Part shown: one piece after another, positions 17,488-26,320 of the stretch
How positions within the stretch are numbered: position 1 is the stretch's first letter
Layout: the number at the start of each line of letters is the position of its first letter
Source: Spiro-02 sp034114085
GTDB lineage: Bacteria; Spirochaetota; Spirochaetia; Sphaerochaetales; Sphaerochaetaceae
Assembly: GCA_034114085.1 (NCBI GenBank)
Contig: JAXEWB010000002.1
Location: 1-64,000 of the forward strand
Length of the DNA: 64,000 bases
Direction: 5' to 3'
Program-made: the position numbers and the translations under genes
The notes under the pieces: generated by a model
The model's input: only the letters and a program-made list of their open reading frames with translations
Database searches by the model: none
What the model was told of the DNA's origin: nothing

Positions 17488-18941
17488 CACCCCTTTTTGG
17501 TCATGTTTTTATATATGTCGAGATAGGCTTTCGCCGATCGTGTCCAAGTGAAATCGCTTTTCATCGCACGCTTTCTGATTGTCGCAAGCTCGTCAAAACC
17601 CTTGTCCCACCAATGCATGGCCCTGCGCATGCTGGCGACGATGGCCGCTCCGGAAGCGTCATCGAACAGTATGCCGGTTCCGTTGTCGGGATCGTCTCCC
17701 AAATCGATGATGGAATCAGCCAGGCCACCGGTACGTCGGGCTATCGGCAGCGTTCCATATCTCAGCGAATAGAGCTGGTTGAGGCCGCAGGGTTCATAGC
17801 GGCTGGGCATCAGGAAGAAATCCGACGCAGCCTCGACCCTGTGCGCCGCCCGGTCGCTGAAGATAATATTCACCGAGAGGTTGCTATGGACGTCCCCAAG
17901 AATCTGGAGCTTCTCTTCCATCCGTTTGTCGCCGGTGCCGATGATCAACATCTGCAACGGCATTTCTTCAAGAAGTATCTCCAACGCGCATGGAGAACCC
18001 TCCAGCAGTTCGTTGAAACCTTTCTGCTCCGCGATTCTGCTGATCATGCTGACAAGGGGGACGTTGGGATTTACGGGGAGTCCGAACTCCTGCTGCACCG
18101 CCGCCTTCAGTTCTGCTTTGCCATTTTGGTCATCGGCGGTGAAATGCTCGTTGAAATGGATGTCCGTCGCGGGATTCCATTCCTTATAATCGATTCCGTT
18201 GATGATTCCATACAGGTTGTCTTTCTTTGCCTGAAGCAGGCTGTGGAGACCGCAGCCATATTCCGGTTGCTGTATCTCTTTCGCATATGTAGGGCTTACC
18301 GTGGTCACCACATCGGCGAACTCAATACCCGTCTTGAGCATGTTCACCCGTTTGCGCGGGCCTTCGCCGACGAACATCCGCTGGTCCGGCGGTACGTCCG
18401 CCATCAGGACGTCAAGTCTGGGAAAATCGCCCTGATAGGCGAGGTTGTGGATGGTGAACATGGTCTTCGTCTTCGCGAAAGCGGGACTTTCGTCGGTCTT
18501 GACCAGATAGGGGACGAACCCCGCGGTCCAGTCATGGCAGTGGATGACGTCGGGCATCCACTTGAGCGCCTTGCAAAACGGATGGATCAGCTTCGACTGC
18601 AACAGGAACCGGACGAAATTATCTCCGTAAGGAGTGAACGACGTATCCCCGTAAATGCCTTTTCGATCCGTGTACCAAGAATGGCATGCGACATAGAAGC
18701 GCACTTGTCCAAGGCGTTGTTCACGAATCTCAACGATTTCGATGGAGCCGTGCAGCGCGACCTCAAGGGTGCGGACGGGAGCGCTGAAACCTGACAAGTC
18801 CATGCTTCCATAACCAGGAAGAAGAACCCTGACATCAGCGCCACTACCTGCCAATGCGTCCGAAAGAGCGCCTACTACGTCGGCCAGTCCCCCTGATTTC
18901 GCAAACGGAACGGCTTCGCTGGATACCATCAGAATCTTCAT
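17487..18941 (-). CDS. glgA: Glycogen synthase (ADP-glucose type)
   Basis: GT5 retaining glycosyltransferase that extends alpha-1,4-glucan from ADP-glucose. The substrate motif KSGGLADVVGAL begins at residue 15. Further landmarks are CHDWTAGFVPYL, TIHNLAYQG, NGIDYKEWNPATD, the catalytic-site PSRYEPCGLNQLYSLRYG and RRTGGLADSI. At 484 residues it is full-length. It heads the glgA-glgC unit; 324 bases without a convincing gene separate it from the divergent GGDEF/EAL gene. Confidence 0.96.
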   Translation of the reverse strand: MKILMVSSEAVPFAKSGGLADVVGALSDALAGSGADVRVLLPGYGSMDLSGFSAPVRTLEVALHGSIEIVEIREQRLGQVRFYVACHSWYTDRKGIYGDTSFTPYGDNFVRFLLQSKLIHPFCKALKWMPDVIHCHDWTAGFVPYLVKTDESPAFAKTKTMFTIHNLAYQGDFPRLDVLMADVPPDQRMFVGEGPRKRVNMLKTGIEFADVVTTVSPTYAKEIQQPEYGCGLHSLLQAKKDNLYGIINGIDYKEWNPATDIHFNEHFTADDQNGKAELKAAVQQEFGLPVNPNVPLVSMISRIAEQKGFNELLEGSPCALEILLEEMPLQMLIIGTGDKRMEEKLQILGDVHSNLSVNIIFSDRAAHRVEAASDFFLMPSRYEPCGLNQLYSLRYGTLPIARRTGGLADSIIDLGDDPDNGTGILFDDASGAAIVASMRRAMHWWDKGFDELATIRKRAMKSDFTWTRSAKAYLDIYKNMTKKG

Positions 18942-19265
18942 ACTTCAATTACACCACTACTGCAAGTGAAACGTCAAGGTAAATGTTGTTCGCAGGCCAT
19001 GAAAATGCGGTATTTCATGGAATACACATTGTTTTCCGGCGCATATTCCCAGCGGATGAAGATTATTCTGAAGACGTTTCCTGATATGCTTGAACAATAA
19101 CACGGCAGGCTCTCCGAGCATCGCCAATCCTCTGCGCCGCCCGCCTGGCAACTAGCCTTTTTCTTGAAGAACGCATATTTTTTGGTTATAGTACAGACTA
19201 TACCACTGCAAAGAGATTGTACGTAGTCAGGATTTCTACCATTGAGGGTGATTTCGGAGTTTTCT
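18942..19265. other. Intergenic region between glgA and the GGDEF/EAL gene
   Basis: Holds the divergent control regions. A good plus-strand promoter is at 19164-19192 (listed separately). A 37-codon Arg-rich frame on the minus strand near 19070-19185 lacks a ribosome site and is not called. No RNA gene is recognised. Confidence 0.5.
19164..19192 (+). promoter_or_regulatory. Sigma-70-type promoter of the GGDEF/EAL gene
   Basis: TTGAAG (19164-19169) and TATAGT (19187-19192) are 17 bases apart. The predicted transcript starts near 19199, leaving a leader of about 65 bases before the ATG at 19266. Confidence 0.6.
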
Positions 19266-21299
19266 ATGTCTTGGAATTATGATGCCTCTATTCTTTCGAT
19301 GGTTATTGTCGTGATATTGTTGCTGGATGTCTACGCCAACAGCATGCGTTCCTACGTTTTGACGAACCCGATTTTCAGGTGGCTCGCATGGCTTTCCCTG
19401 CTTGGCGGGCTGGCGGATTTTCTGGTTTCCGTTTCGAGCCGTTTTGCAGGTATCGCATCCGGATGGTTGGTTTCAGCCTGCCATGTTTTCTACTTCCTCT
19501 GTTTTCCGTTGCTTGGGTTGTTCTGGTTCTATTATTGTGTTTCCATCACGGTCGCTCGAACGAAGCTTTCACGCGGCTTGCTGTTTTCAGCCCTTTTCGT
19601 ATACAGCGTCTACGCCGTAGCCGTACTGGCTTCGCCATGGAACGGCTTTGTCTTTACCGTCGGGGCGTCCGGCTTGTACCGGCGGGGGGCGGGATATGTT
19701 ATGTTTATCGCATTGGGATATCTCTGCGTTCTCGCCACGATTGTGGTCATCGCAAGGAATTTCAAGTCGATGGACAGGAAAAAGCTCCTTATGGTATCCA
19801 TCTACCCTGTGGTTGCGAGCTTGTCCCTGCTGCTCCAGATGGTTTTCCCGCATCATGCCTGGCTTTCTTCCGGTTACTGTCTCTTGCTGGTATATATGTG
19901 CTTGAACGTTAGGAACTATAGGTTGTTGCATGATTCCATCACAGGAGTCGCAAACCGTAGTGCATTCATGACCAAGCTGGACCAGAAACTCAAAAAGGGC
20001 GCGGATGGGACGGTCTGTCTGTTCTCGCTGGATAATTTCAAATTCTTCAACCAAAAGTTCGGACAGGAAAACGGTGACCTGTTGCTCAAGCAGATTGCTT
20101 TGTATCTCTCAGGAATCACTCCCTCGCATTGTGTATACCGGTATGGGGGAGATCAGTTCGTGTGCATCATGAGTGGTGGACGACGTTCTTCCAGGTGTGA
20201 TGATTTCATTCGCACTGTCCAATGTCGGTTCTCTTCCCCGTGGCGTATCGAACCGACCGTCCATGACGGGCATGCGGGCATCGGGGCGGATATTTCTGCT
20301 TTGGGTTCCATAGTGAGCGCATTGTCCTGCTGCGCCGTGACAGTCGAGTTCTCGCAACAGGCGAAATCGGTCTCAGAAGTAACCAGCGCACTTGATTTTG
20401 CATTGTTTGAAGCGAAAAGCAGGGGAAAATCGCAGGTTCTCGCGTATGACTATTCTCTGGTAGGAAAACGTAGGCGGCGAAATGATATCCTTGTCGCTTT
20501 GGGCAAGGCGATGGCTGACGACAGTTTTGAGCTGTATTATCAACCGATTATCGAGACTGCTTCGGGATATATGCTGTCCGCTGAAGTCCTGCTACGGCTG
20601 AACGATCCTGTCCTTGGCTGGATATCCCCGTCGGAATTGATTCCGATAGCGGAGGAGAACGGCTTGATTGTTGACCTGACCTACAGAATCATCAGTCGGG
20701 TGTGCCGGATGTGGAAGGCTCTTGGGGGCATGACAGGACATCTTGACCGGATTACGGTCAATCTTTCCAGCGTACATTTTCTTCAGGGGGACATAGGTAA
20801 CAGGATTCTTGAAACGATAGCCCAGAATGATGGGGACCCCCACCATATCAAGTTTGAAGTGACGGAAAACGCCGCCATAAATTCCTATAGTACGATTCGC
20901 AATGTCATGGAGCAGCTGACGCAAAAGGGAATAAGCTTTGCCTTGGACAATTTCGGCAAAGGGTATTCTTCCCTGAACTATCTGCTTGAGCTTCCGTTTT
21001 CCGTCGTGAAGCTCGACCGCTCAATTATCTGGCAGGGCGACCGTCATGCGGATTTGTTGGATTCGGTAGTGCATCTGCTCCGAAGGCTGAACAAGAAGGT
21101 CATCGCTGAAGGAGTTGAGAACGCGAATCAGTTCGACATGGTTAACAAGCTGGGAATCGAGCATGTGCAGGGTTTTTTCTATTGTAGTCCTGTTTCCGAG
21201 GCGGAGTTCATCGAACTCGTACATGAGGATACGGGGGCTGACTACCGTTTCGCTCCGTATCGTCAACGGGGAGATGACAAAGTCGACGCCACTGTGTAG
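19266..21299 (+). CDS. Membrane GGDEF-EAL protein with degenerate catalytic motifs
   Basis: A cyclic-di-GMP signalling protein of 677 residues. The N terminus (to about residue 220) has six or seven hydrophobic helices forming a membrane sensor. The GGDEF domain keeps the fold (DSITGVANRSAF, then RYGGDQF), but the signature reads GGDQF instead of GGDEF. The EAL domain runs from about residue 415. It begins AEVLLR instead of EALLR, keeps NLSS, the EVTE acid, VKLDR, EGVE and HVQGFFYCSP, but has LDNFGKGYSS where active enzymes have DDFGTGYSS, so one of the metal-binding aspartates is Asn. Both activities may be lost or reduced, making a c-di-GMP receptor or scaffold plausible. The ATG at 19266 is preceded by GGAG and preferred to the GTG at 19242. 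Confidence 0.9.
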   Translation: MSWNYDASILSMVIVVILLLDVYANSMRSYVLTNPIFRWLAWLSLLGGLADFLVSVSSRFAGIASGWLVSACHVFYFLCFPLLGLFWFYYCVSITVARTKLSRGLLFSALFVYSVYAVAVLASPWNGFVFTVGASGLYRRGAGYVMFIALGYLCVLATIVVIARNFKSMDRKKLLMVSIYPVVASLSLLLQMVFPHHAWLSSGYCLLLVYMCLNVRNYRLLHDSITGVANRSAFMTKLDQKLKKGADGTVCLFSLDNFKFFNQKFGQENGDLLLKQIALYLSGITPSHCVYRYGGDQFVCIMSGGRRSSRCDDFIRTVQCRFSSPWRIEPTVHDGHAGIGADISALGSIVSALSCCAVTVEFSQQAKSVSEVTSALDFALFEAKSRGKSQVLAYDYSLVGKRRRRNDILVALGKAMADDSFELYYQPIIETASGYMLSAEVLLRLNDPVLGWISPSELIPIAEENGLIVDLTYRIISRVCRMWKALGGMTGHLDRITVNLSSVHFLQGDIGNRILETIAQNDGDPHHIKFEVTENAAINSYSTIRNVMEQLTQKGISFALDNFGKGYSSLNYLLELPFSVVKLDRSIIWQGDRHADLLDSVVHLLRRLNKKVIAEGVENANQFDMVNKLGIEHVQGFFYCSPVSEAEFIELVHEDTGADYRFAPYRQRGDDKVDATV

Positions 21300-21490
21300 A
21301 AAATAGAAAACCGTTTTATTTCTCTGTGCCTTGTCTTGACACCTTAGGAGTGTTTTCAGGCGATGTCCAGCTGGTGATGTATCAGGAATTGTTCATTCGC
21401 TTTTTGGCGGGAATTGAGGTATTCTGTGTGTGGATGGTGTGACTGACGATGCGCTGGTCATCAGCCGAAATATCGCGAAGGAGCTGAAAC

Positions 21491-22372
21491 ATGAGCATGA
21501 AGGAACCGGCTATCATTTCTGGTTTGCGTACTGGAAATGATGAAGATACAGTAATGAAAAGTCTACAGAGGATTGCGGTGCTCATTGACGCCGACAATAC
21601 CCAGTTGTCGAAATTGGATGCGGTTATCGCAGTGCTGTCCGCATATGGGAGGATCGCGGTCAAGAAGGCCTACGGGAATTGGAAGCGATCGGGACTGAAG
21701 AACTGGGAGAACGAAGTGAAGCATCTTGCGATCAAGACCATTCAGCAGTTCGACTATGTTTCTGGAAAGAATACCACTGATATCGTCATGACGATAGATG
21801 CGATGGACTTGTTGCATACGAATATCTATGATGCGTTCGCATTGGTGTCCAGCGACAGTGATTTCACACCGTTGGCGATTCGGCTCCGTGAATCAGGCGC
21901 CTACATTTTGGGGGTGGGGGAGAAAAAAACTCCCGAAGCGTTCAGAAACGCTTGCGATGAATTCATTTTGCTGGAGCATATCAGCGACACTTCCTCTGAT
22001 GCCGAACCCGCCGATGCGCCCGCGCTCCCCGTTCAGGAGATTCCCATACAGGACGATATTCCCGCGGTGGAAGAACCCCCGCGGGGGATGATTCCTGCGC
22101 AAGCGGATGACGCGGATATCGACAAAATCCACAGCCTGTTGAGAATCGCTTCCGACAAATACCAGGATGCCGATGGCTTTGTGAATATTTCTGCGGCAGG
22201 AACCTATATCAAGCGGGTTCTGCCCGATTTCACCCCCCTGACCTACGGCTATGCGAAGCTTCCCAAGCTGGTAGCCGCTTTTCCTGAAAGATATCAGATG
22301 AAAAAGTATAAGGGAAAGGGTAGGGCCAATATCATTGCGTATAGATGTCTGGACGCCGAAGATCAGATATAG
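21491..22372 (+). CDS. NYN-domain (LabA/DUF88) nuclease-fold protein with C-terminal LOTUS/OST-HTH domain
   Basis: Predicted RNA-acting protein. The PIN-like NYN domain covers about residues 25-170, with acidic metal-binding positions in LIDADN (Asp33, Asp35), NTTDIVMTIDAMD and SSDSDFTPL (Asp122, Asp124). After a proline-rich linker (about 175-210), the final 80 residues (IDKIHSLLRIASDKYQDADGF onwards) resemble a LOTUS/OST-HTH RNA-binding domain with the typical pattern of a final basic strand. The ATG at 21491 has AAGGAG seven bases upstream. It is a single gene, convergent with trxB. The RNA target is unknown; related bacterial proteins are poorly characterised. Confidence 0.88.
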   Translation: MSMKEPAIISGLRTGNDEDTVMKSLQRIAVLIDADNTQLSKLDAVIAVLSAYGRIAVKKAYGNWKRSGLKNWENEVKHLAIKTIQQFDYVSGKNTTDIVMTIDAMDLLHTNIYDAFALVSSDSDFTPLAIRLRESGAYILGVGEKKTPEAFRNACDEFILLEHISDTSSDAEPADAPALPVQEIPIQDDIPAVEEPPRGMIPAQADDADIDKIHSLLRIASDKYQDADGFVNISAAGTYIKRVLPDFTPLTYGYAKLPKLVAAFPERYQMKKYKGKGRANIIAYRCLDAEDQI

Positions 22373-22415
22373 AGAACGATGTTCGAAAATGAAAGGGTGG
22401 GCGAAAAGAGACCGG

Positions 22416-22456
22416 CTTTCCACCGTGGAATGATGAAATTCACCCACGGGGGAAAG
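22416..22456. terminator. Hairpin between NYN gene and trxB
   Basis: CTTTCCACCGTGG (22416-22428) pairs with CCACGGGGGAAAG (22444-22456) with one bulge. It lies between convergent genes. T-runs are weak on both sides, so termination efficiency is uncertain. Confidence 0.55.
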
Positions 22457-22494
22457 TTCTGTCACGATACCCTTCCATAGCAATGGCGGCGTTA

Positions 22495-23430
22495 TTATTT
22501 GTAGGCTTTGCCAGCAAGCTCGTCGATGTATTCACTCGCGCAGTGCGCCGCGACAGCTCCATCAGCCGCTGCCGTAACAATCTGCCGGAACGGGGTGTTT
22601 CTGACATCTCCCGCTGCGAAGAGGCCAGGGACGCTCGTCTCCATTCTGTCATTGGTTACAATATAGCCGGTATCGTCTTTTTCTACATCAGGGACCAAAG
22701 CCGTCTGTGGGAGCATTCCCACGAACACGAATACAGCGTCGAATTCTTCGGTATGGACCTCGCCAGTGGCGAGATTGCCGAGGACCACCCGCTGGACTTT
22801 TGTTCCGTCTCCCTCAATGCTGGTCGCCGTATGCTGAAGCCGGACATCCACATGAGGATCCTTCATGACCCGTTCCGCGATTTCCTGTTGCGCCCTGAAC
22901 CTGTCCCTGCGGTGAATCAACGTCACCTTGTCGGATAGCTTCGCCAGATACAATGCTTCGGAACAAGCGCTGTCTCCGCCGCCTACGACCAGGATTTTCT
23001 TGTTGCGAAAAAACGGTCCATCACAGGTAGCACAGTAGGAAACTCCTTTTCCTGTATATTCTTCTTCGCCGGGAATCCCGAGGAACCTGTGTTTCGCTCC
23101 AGTGCAGATGATTGCCGCTGGTGCGCTATAATCCCCAGTGGTCGTCTGCACGATGAACCTGTCACCATCCTTGGTCAGTGTCTGCACCGTGGCGTACAGC
23201 AGTTCAGCGCCAAAGCGTTCAGCTTGCTCCTGGAACTGCATTCCCAGTTCATATCCGCTCACTACTTTATTTACGCCCGGATAATTTTCAATGGCATCGA
23301 TGACCAAAGTCTGCCCTCCAGGAGCCATTTCTTCAATCATCGTGGTCCTGCGGGCGGCACGCGCACCATATTGCGCGGCTGCAAGTCCGGCCGGGCCGGC
23401 GCCGATTATTAGGATGTCTCTTTCTTCCAT
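22495..23430 (-). CDS. trxB: Thioredoxin reductase (NADPH)
   Basis: A low-molecular-weight FAD enzyme that reduces thioredoxin with NADPH. The FAD motif GAGPAGLAAAQYGARA begins at residue 10, the redox-active pair is Cys133-Ala-Thr-Cys136 followed by DGPFF, the NADPH-binding motif VVGGGDSACSEALYLA follows, and the FAD tail motif GLFAAGDVRNTPFRQI is near the C terminus. At 311 residues it is full-length. The ATG at 23430 has AGGAGGGG upstream. It is separated by about 115 bases from tsaB on the same strand. Confidence 0.96.
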   Translation of the reverse strand: MEERDILIIGAGPAGLAAAQYGARAARRTTMIEEMAPGGQTLVIDAIENYPGVNKVVSGYELGMQFQEQAERFGAELLYATVQTLTKDGDRFIVQTTTGDYSAPAAIICTGAKHRFLGIPGEEEYTGKGVSYCATCDGPFFRNKKILVVGGGDSACSEALYLAKLSDKVTLIHRRDRFRAQQEIAERVMKDPHVDVRLQHTATSIEGDGTKVQRVVLGNLATGEVHTEEFDAVFVFVGMLPQTALVPDVEKDDTGYIVTNDRMETSVPGLFAAGDVRNTPFRQIVTAAADGAVAAHCASEYIDELAGKAYK

Positions 23431-23546
23431 AAACTCCCCTCCTCGGAAAACTGCCGTATTACTGCGTCATGCCCGACAGGCCGTACTTGCTCGACAGCAC
23501 AAACACACATGCCTTCCAGTTTCTTCATCGTCCATGTGAATCGCGC

Positions 23547-24248
23547 TTATTTCCCTTGGCGGAATTTTTCCTCCAGGGCGATTTCTGCGTCGCTCTTGCG
23601 GATATATACAGGTCCTTCCCCGATATCATCCGCGCCTTTTTGCTCCAGCTGCAACCTGCCCAGTTGAATCAGCGATTCACCAAGATCTCTTTTTTGTAAT
23701 GTATCGATGGAAAAGCGAATCGTCAAACCTACGTCTTGCGCGGCCTTTGCGAGCAGGGGGGTGAACTTTTGGGCGTCAGGGCCGGTGACAAGCACAGAGT
23801 CGTTGCCATCCAGAAGTTCCACAAGTTCCGCCGGATCACAGTCCATGTCGGGGGCGAGCCGTTCACCATGCTTGAATATCGTACTGTAGTATCGATGTTT
23901 CTTCGCATCGATGACCGGCACGACCGCCCCGTCAAACCATTTGACGGGTTCCTGCATGGTCTGCAAGGTGGATACCGATACCAGCGGCTTGCCGCCGCCT
24001 AGGGCTATGCCCTTGCAGGCGGCCATGGCGATACGGAGACCTGTGAATGAACCAGGCCCCTTTGTGCAGACCAGCAGGTCGATGTCCGCCAGGACAAGGC
24101 CCGCTCGCCCGCAAATCGCCATCATCTCTGGAACGAGGTTTTCTGAATGTTTCAGCCCTGCGTCCAAGGTCCGGGACTCGAACTGCGTGTCGGTTTCAAG
24201 CGCGAGATGCATGACCTCGGTGGAAGTATCTACCGCAAGGATGTTCAT
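23547..24248 (-). CDS. tsaB: tRNA threonylcarbamoyladenosine biosynthesis protein TsaB
   Basis: ASKHA-fold partner of TsaD in making t6A37 on ANN-decoding tRNAs. The start MNILAVDTSTEVMHLAL and the GPGSFTGLRIAMAACKGIALG block are diagnostic. 233 residues, normal. The ATG overlaps the tsaE stop as ATGA and has GGAGGGG upstream, so the TPR-tsaE-tsaB genes are one translationally coupled operon. The C-terminal half is less conserved, as usual for TsaB. Confidence 0.94.
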   Translation of the reverse strand: MNILAVDTSTEVMHLALETDTQFESRTLDAGLKHSENLVPEMMAICGRAGLVLADIDLLVCTKGPGSFTGLRIAMAACKGIALGGGKPLVSVSTLQTMQEPVKWFDGAVVPVIDAKKHRYYSTIFKHGERLAPDMDCDPAELVELLDGNDSVLVTGPDAQKFTPLLAKAAQDVGLTIRFSIDTLQKRDLGESLIQLGRLQLEQKGADDIGEGPVYIRKSDAEIALEEKFRQGK

Positions 24249-24664
24249 AGTTCAATCCCCTCCACATCAATGACTCTAGTCTGGTCCGGCAGAATCTCCA
24301 GTTCGATGTAGACCGTATCGTCGGGAAGCATCGATTCGATTTTTTCGCTCCATTCTACCAGTGCCACACCGTCACTGTACAGCATCTCCTCTCCTCCGAT
24401 CATCTCGAATTCTTCTGTACCGGAGATGCGATAAAGATCCATATGATACATCGGCATCGTGCCTTCATATTCCTGGACCAACGTGAAGGTCGGGCTTACA
24501 ATCGCTTCTGTAATGCCCAATGCCTCCGCGACGCCCTTCGCTATGACGGTTTTTCCTGCGCCAAGGCTGCCCCGTAATGAAATGACCGTACCTGGCTTGC
24601 AGACGCTTCCCAGCCGGCGGCCGAGCGCAAGGGTATCCGCGACGCTTTTGCTTTCAAACTTCAT
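24245..24664 (-). CDS. tsaE: tRNA threonylcarbamoyladenosine biosynthesis ATPase TsaE
   Basis: P-loop ATPase that drives the TsaBD complex in t6A formation. Walker A GSLGAGKT lies at residues 32-39, followed by SPTFTLVQEYEG and the MYHMDLYRI segment typical of the family. The ATG at 24664 overlaps the preceding TPR stop as TGATG and has GAGGTG seven bases upstream. 139 residues. It is directly joined to tsaB, its functional partner. Confidence 0.94.
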   Translation of the reverse strand: MKFESKSVADTLALGRRLGSVCKPGTVISLRGSLGAGKTVIAKGVAEALGITEAIVSPTFTLVQEYEGTMPMYHMDLYRISGTEEFEMIGGEEMLYSDGVALVEWSEKIESMLPDDTVYIELEILPDQTRVIDVEGIEL

Positions 24665-25962
24665 CACTGCACCTCTGAATGGTCTCCATGGTCATGGTGG
24701 GCGTCCCCGCAGTCACAGCCATGCTCATGATGCTCATGGCCATGGTCTGTATCCGCGAGGTCGTTTGAGTCAACCAATTCTTCGACGATAATATCGGAGA
24801 GCTTGTCTCCAGTGCTTTGTTCATAGTCCTTCATTAACTGTTTGACCCCAGGGTCCCGCTCATCACAAGCCCTCGCCCGCTCAAGCAGCTCCCTCGCTTG
24901 GTCGTATTCCTCATCACGCAGATGGAGAAAAGCGAGATTCGTCAGTATTTTCACGTTTTCAGGATCCAGGTCCAGCGCGATGTCGAGATAGCTTTTCGCC
25001 AGTTCGCGATTCCCGACTTCAAGCGTGCAGATGGCCAGCTCGTTGTAGATGTCGCTGCTGGTTTCCCCCAGCTCAAGACATTTCATAAACGCTTCCTGAC
25101 CTTGTTGGTATTCTTCCCGACGACGATGCGCCCAGCCAGTGAGGAACCATGCGTTCCAGACCCTTGGATTCTCTTTGATGAAATCATGTAACAATTCCAG
25201 GGCCTTGTCCTCGTTGCCCATCTGGATTTCATCGTATGCCTGCATGATGATCCGGTTGTCGTCGAGCTTTTCCTTGACATCACCCATCATATTGGCGATT
25301 TGCTTCCGTCGCGGACTGTCCGGGGCGAGTTCAAGATACCGTTCAAGATAGTCCCGGGCGATTTCCATGTTCCCCTGATAGAGGTTGAATGTTCCTATTT
25401 CAGCCAGCAAGTCCGTATCGTCAGGAAATTGTTTGAGTCCGTCGGATAGGATTCTCAACAGTTTTTCCTGATAGTAGTCCGCCTCTTCCTGTTTTCCTTC
25501 AGCCTCTAGCGCGGCAGCGCGTTCACCATAGATCACCGCGAGGTTGATAAAGGTGGATGGCTCCGGCGACAGGTGGTTGATGGCGAGAAACAATTCCTCG
25601 GAAAAATCATAGTCCTTGCTCTTCGCTTTGGCTATGGCCGCGAGGTTCAGTTCCTTGGGTGCGTCGGGCTGTAGCGCGAGGGCGAAATCCCTGTAGTAGG
25701 GGAAGTCCTTGTGGTCGGGTTCCCATGCGATGACCTTCAGCAGGCCGGCCATGATCATTTCAATGCCTATTTCATCGGATGATTCTATGGTCGTCCGCCC
25801 AGGTCTGAGCTGGAGGGGAATCTGGCGGGAAGGGTCCACCATGAAACCATTGATTTCCTGTCGCATCGTTTCCGGCAGGGTGATGTATACGATATCTTCC
25901 ATCTGGTGGCAGTTGTTCTGACCACAGCCGCCGCCCTGTTCATGTTGATGATTTTTTGCCAT
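24664..25962 (-). CDS. TPR protein with Cys/His-rich termini
   Basis: A 432-residue protein with no signal peptide. About eight to nine tetratricopeptide-type helical repeats run from about residue 90 to 385 (for example NLYQGNMEIARDYLERYLEL and NLAFLHLRDEEYDQARELLE), suggesting a protein-protein adaptor. Unusually, the first 22 residues carry three His and two Cys (KNHQHEQGGGCGQNNCH). The last 30 residues carry nine His and two Cys (HGHEHHEHGCDCGDAHHDHGDH), as in nickel/zinc chaperones such as HypB, SlyD or CooJ. It leads the operon with tsaE and tsaB, with which a functional tie is not established. The ATG at 25962 has AGGAA upstream; the 6S RNA gene ends about 20 bases before it. Confidence 0.85.
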   Translation of the reverse strand: MAKNHQHEQGGGCGQNNCHQMEDIVYITLPETMRQEINGFMVDPSRQIPLQLRPGRTTIESSDEIGIEMIMAGLLKVIAWEPDHKDFPYYRDFALALQPDAPKELNLAAIAKAKSKDYDFSEELFLAINHLSPEPSTFINLAVIYGERAAALEAEGKQEEADYYQEKLLRILSDGLKQFPDDTDLLAEIGTFNLYQGNMEIARDYLERYLELAPDSPRRKQIANMMGDVKEKLDDNRIIMQAYDEIQMGNEDKALELLHDFIKENPRVWNAWFLTGWAHRRREEYQQGQEAFMKCLELGETSSDIYNELAICTLEVGNRELAKSYLDIALDLDPENVKILTNLAFLHLRDEEYDQARELLERARACDERDPGVKQLMKDYEQSTGDKLSDIIVEELVDSNDLADTDHGHEHHEHGCDCGDAHHDHGDHSEVQ

Positions 25963-25983
25963 GGATATTCCTGTAGTAAAAAA

Positions 25984-26170
25984 GCCCGCGGTGCCGGTAC
26001 CGAAGTAATGCTCTTGAACCGTAGGTCCAAGGGGGGTACTAGTTTGCTGGACATTCTGTTCCTGAAAACCGGAAAACCGGCAGGATCAATGCAATCCGGC
26101 TATACCGTACCCCATATGTGTAAGTTGAGCCAAGAGACCGTGTCTCCGGGCGAACACCGCAGGCGGTTTG
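25984..26170 (-). ncRNA. ssrS: 6S RNA
   Basis: About 185 bases with the 6S architecture. The 5' strand GCCTGCGGTG (26164-26155) pairs with the 3' strand CACCGCGGGC (25993-25984) over ten positions, one of them G-U. Next come the 5' TGTTCGC...GGTCTCTTGGCTCAA arm, a large weakly paired centre, and the 3' arm CCTTGGACC...GGTTCAAGAG...TTAC, which lines up with E. coli 6S (CCUUGAACC...GGUUCAAGGG...UUAC). The closing stem is followed by TTTTTT, forming its own terminator. A TATATA box at 26191-26186 could serve as the -10. 6S RNA binds sigma-70 RNA polymerase in stationary phase. The neighbouring coiled-coil gene recalls the zapA-ssrS order of other bacteria. Ends are accurate to several bases. Confidence 0.8.
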
Positions 26171-26255
26171 ATTGATGCTAGTTCCTATATACATGCTACC
26201 ATGGACGGCGGGTGTTGGAAAAGGGGATTCTCCCAATTCCGTCCCGGCATCGCAT

Positions 26256-26300
26256 AAAAAAGGTTGCTGCCACAGCCTTTTGGACTATCACAGCAACCTT
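26256..26300 (-). terminator. Terminator of the ZapB-like coiled-coil gene
   Basis: AAGGTTGCTG pairs with CAGCAACCTT around a roughly 21-base loop, and TTTTTT follows on the minus strand. It lies just after the stop at 26321 and before the 6S RNA gene. Confidence 0.8.
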
Positions 26301-26320
26301 CTGTTACCGGACCGTACGTC

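Noticed and set aside
19070..19185. 37-codon Arg/Ala-rich frame upstream of glgA
   Set aside because: No ribosome site and no supporting pattern.
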